The position numbers and the translations under genes were made by a program. A stretch of 50,820 bases of DNA, from contig JAOBWM010000042.1 of assembly GCA_025463365.1 (NCBI GenBank), positions 1 through 50,820 on the forward strand, given 5' to 3'. Under the pieces are notes generated by a model. That model made no database searches. It was not told where the DNA came from and was given only the letters and a program-made list of their open reading frames with translations. Numbering within the stretch: the stretch's first letter is position 1; each line of letters begins with the position of its first letter. Below, piece by piece: positions 50,023 through 50,820 of this stretch. The DNA is from Acidimicrobiales bacterium. Its GTDB lineage: Bacteria; Actinomycetota; Acidimicrobiia; Acidimicrobiales; Iamiaceae.

Positions 50023-50820
50023 CTAGGAGGTCTTCGCCATCCGCTCCCAGAGGTACAGCCCCAGCGGGGGCTGATCGTTGTTCACGACGGTGTCACGGAA
50101 GACCGTGGCGCCCGTGTACCAGTTGATCGGGATGGCCGCCACGTCCGTGTTGAGGAGGATCTCCTCGGCCTTCTGGTAGTCGAGGCCGCGCTGGGTGATG
50201 TCGGTCTCGCCTTGGGCCTTCTTGATCGCGGCCTCGAAGTCCGGGTTGTCGTACCGGCCGAAGTTGTTGCCCCCGATGGAGGCCTTCGAGAAGAGGTCGA
50301 CCATGAAGTTCCCGTAGGTCGGGTAGTCCGCATACCAGCCGGAGCGGCAGATGTGGCAGGCGCCGGGCTTCGGGATGTCCCGGAAGTAGGTCTCGGGGAT
50401 CGGGTCCAACTTGGCATCGACGCCGAGGTACTTCTTCAGGTCCGCCACGATGACCTGGACCACCTGGTCGTGGCCACCACCCGGGTTGTACTGGATCGGG
50501 ATCGCACCGCTGAGCTTGCCGCCCGCGGCTTCCCACTTCTTGAAGTGGTCCTTGGCGGCCTTGGCATCGAAGGCGCAGAAGTCGCAGAGGTCCTTCTTGA
50601 AGCCGGGGATGCCAGGAGGCGTGATGCCGGTGGACGTGCTGCGGGTTCCCTCGTACACCTTGTTGTTGATCTCCTCGCGGTCGATCGCGAGCGAGATCGC
50701 CTTGCGCAGCTCGAGGTTCTTGGCCCCACCGAGCACCGAGTCGTCATGACCGAAGTCGAAGTAGTAGCTCCCGAGGTTCGGGTCGTCGACGGTGTTGTTC
50801 TTGTACGCGGCCTGCGCGGC
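50023..50820 (-). CDS. Peptide ABC transporter substrate-binding protein (SBP family 5), C-terminal part
   Basis: Partial: the last 265 residues, running off the right edge in frame. LRKAISLAIDREEINNKVYEGT is the SBP_bac_5 hallmark; PPGIPGF and SGWYADYPTYGNFMVDLFSKASIGGNNFGRYDNPDFEAAIKKAQ follow the C-terminal lobe of DppA/OppA-like proteins. Cys pairs (LCDFC and ACHIC) are unusual and could form disulfides outside the cell. It is the first known gene of the operon and delivers peptides or similar solutes to the permeases. Confidence 0.93.
   Translation of the reverse strand, partial: AAQAAYKNNTVDDPNLGSYYFDFGHDDSVLGGAKNLELRKAISLAIDREEINNKVYEGTRSTSTGITPPGIPGFKKDLCDFCAFDAKAAKDHFKKWEAAGGKLSGAIPIQYNPGGGHDQVVQVIVADLKKYLGVDAKLDPIPETYFRDIPKPGACHICRSGWYADYPTYGNFMVDLFSKASIGGNNFGRYDNPDFEAAIKKAQGETDITQRGLDYQKAEEILLNTDVAAIPINWYTGATVFRDTVVNNDQPPLGLYLWERMAKTS

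Overview
This is chromosomal DNA of a high-GC Gram-positive bacterium. Third codon positions are almost always G or C, -10 boxes are of the TANNNT type, and the gene families are actinobacterial: a GT39 (ArnT-like) mannosyltransferase pair, a lactonase-type phosphotriesterase, DUF1023 and WXG-like proteins, and a DUF4214 surface protein with Thr-rich linkers. The set fits Actinomycetota and most resembles the class Acidimicrobiia; that placement is an inference from gene content. No phage, transposase, integrase or CRISPR array was seen. The window is ordinary chromosome containing several unusual operons and repeats.

Layout. 1-4601 (minus): two tandem GT39 membrane glycosyltransferases, an S4 RNA-binding protein overlapping a lipoprotein, a PNPOx-like flavoprotein and a DUF1059 protein. 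4922-10168: a class C beta-lactamase-fold hydrolase, a GAF/PAS/GGDEF sensor next to an octamer tandem repeat, a membrane Ser/Thr kinase with a shortened C-lobe, and a small membrane protein. 10169-10780 holds no intact gene; tRNA-Val follows. 11031-15518: a KimA-like potassium transporter with an OB-fold partner, divergent from a KdpDE-like two-component pair. 15485-18647: amidase, membrane J-domain protein and 2-hydroxyacid dehydrogenase. 18746-23108: a large secreted Gly-rich/DUF4214 protein and an MFS exporter, embedded among five copies of a 46-bp palindromic repeat. 23109-25941: divergent murF and ddl (D-Ala-D-Ala synthesis and use in peptidoglycan) separated by heptamer repeats. 25984-26754: MBL hydrolase.

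26857-34081 is the most distinctive part. A TetR regulator with a perfect operator faces a co-directional set: a fatty acyl-CoA reductase/HAD fusion (broken by an amber codon at its catalytic Ser-Thr site), an MDR dehydrogenase, a LarA-like (DUF2088) protein and a PlsC acyltransferase. I infer a lipid-modifying pathway that I cannot match to a described system.

34170-36459 is a translationally coupled WXG-like/DUF1023/lipoprotein operon. It is followed by a LamG-like lipoprotein, a membrane GGDEF-EAL protein and a subtilase with Trp-pentapeptide repeats. 41616-45267 carries a lactonase, a nitroreductase and a gamma-glutamyltransferase. tRNA-Leu and secG follow, then a dipeptide/oligopeptide ABC operon (substrate-binding protein, two permeases, two ATPases) that runs off the right edge.

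A recurring theme is leaderless transcription. At eight genes a TANNNT box sits 6-8 nt before the start codon, which fixes several starts and points to a non-canonical start for the J-domain gene.
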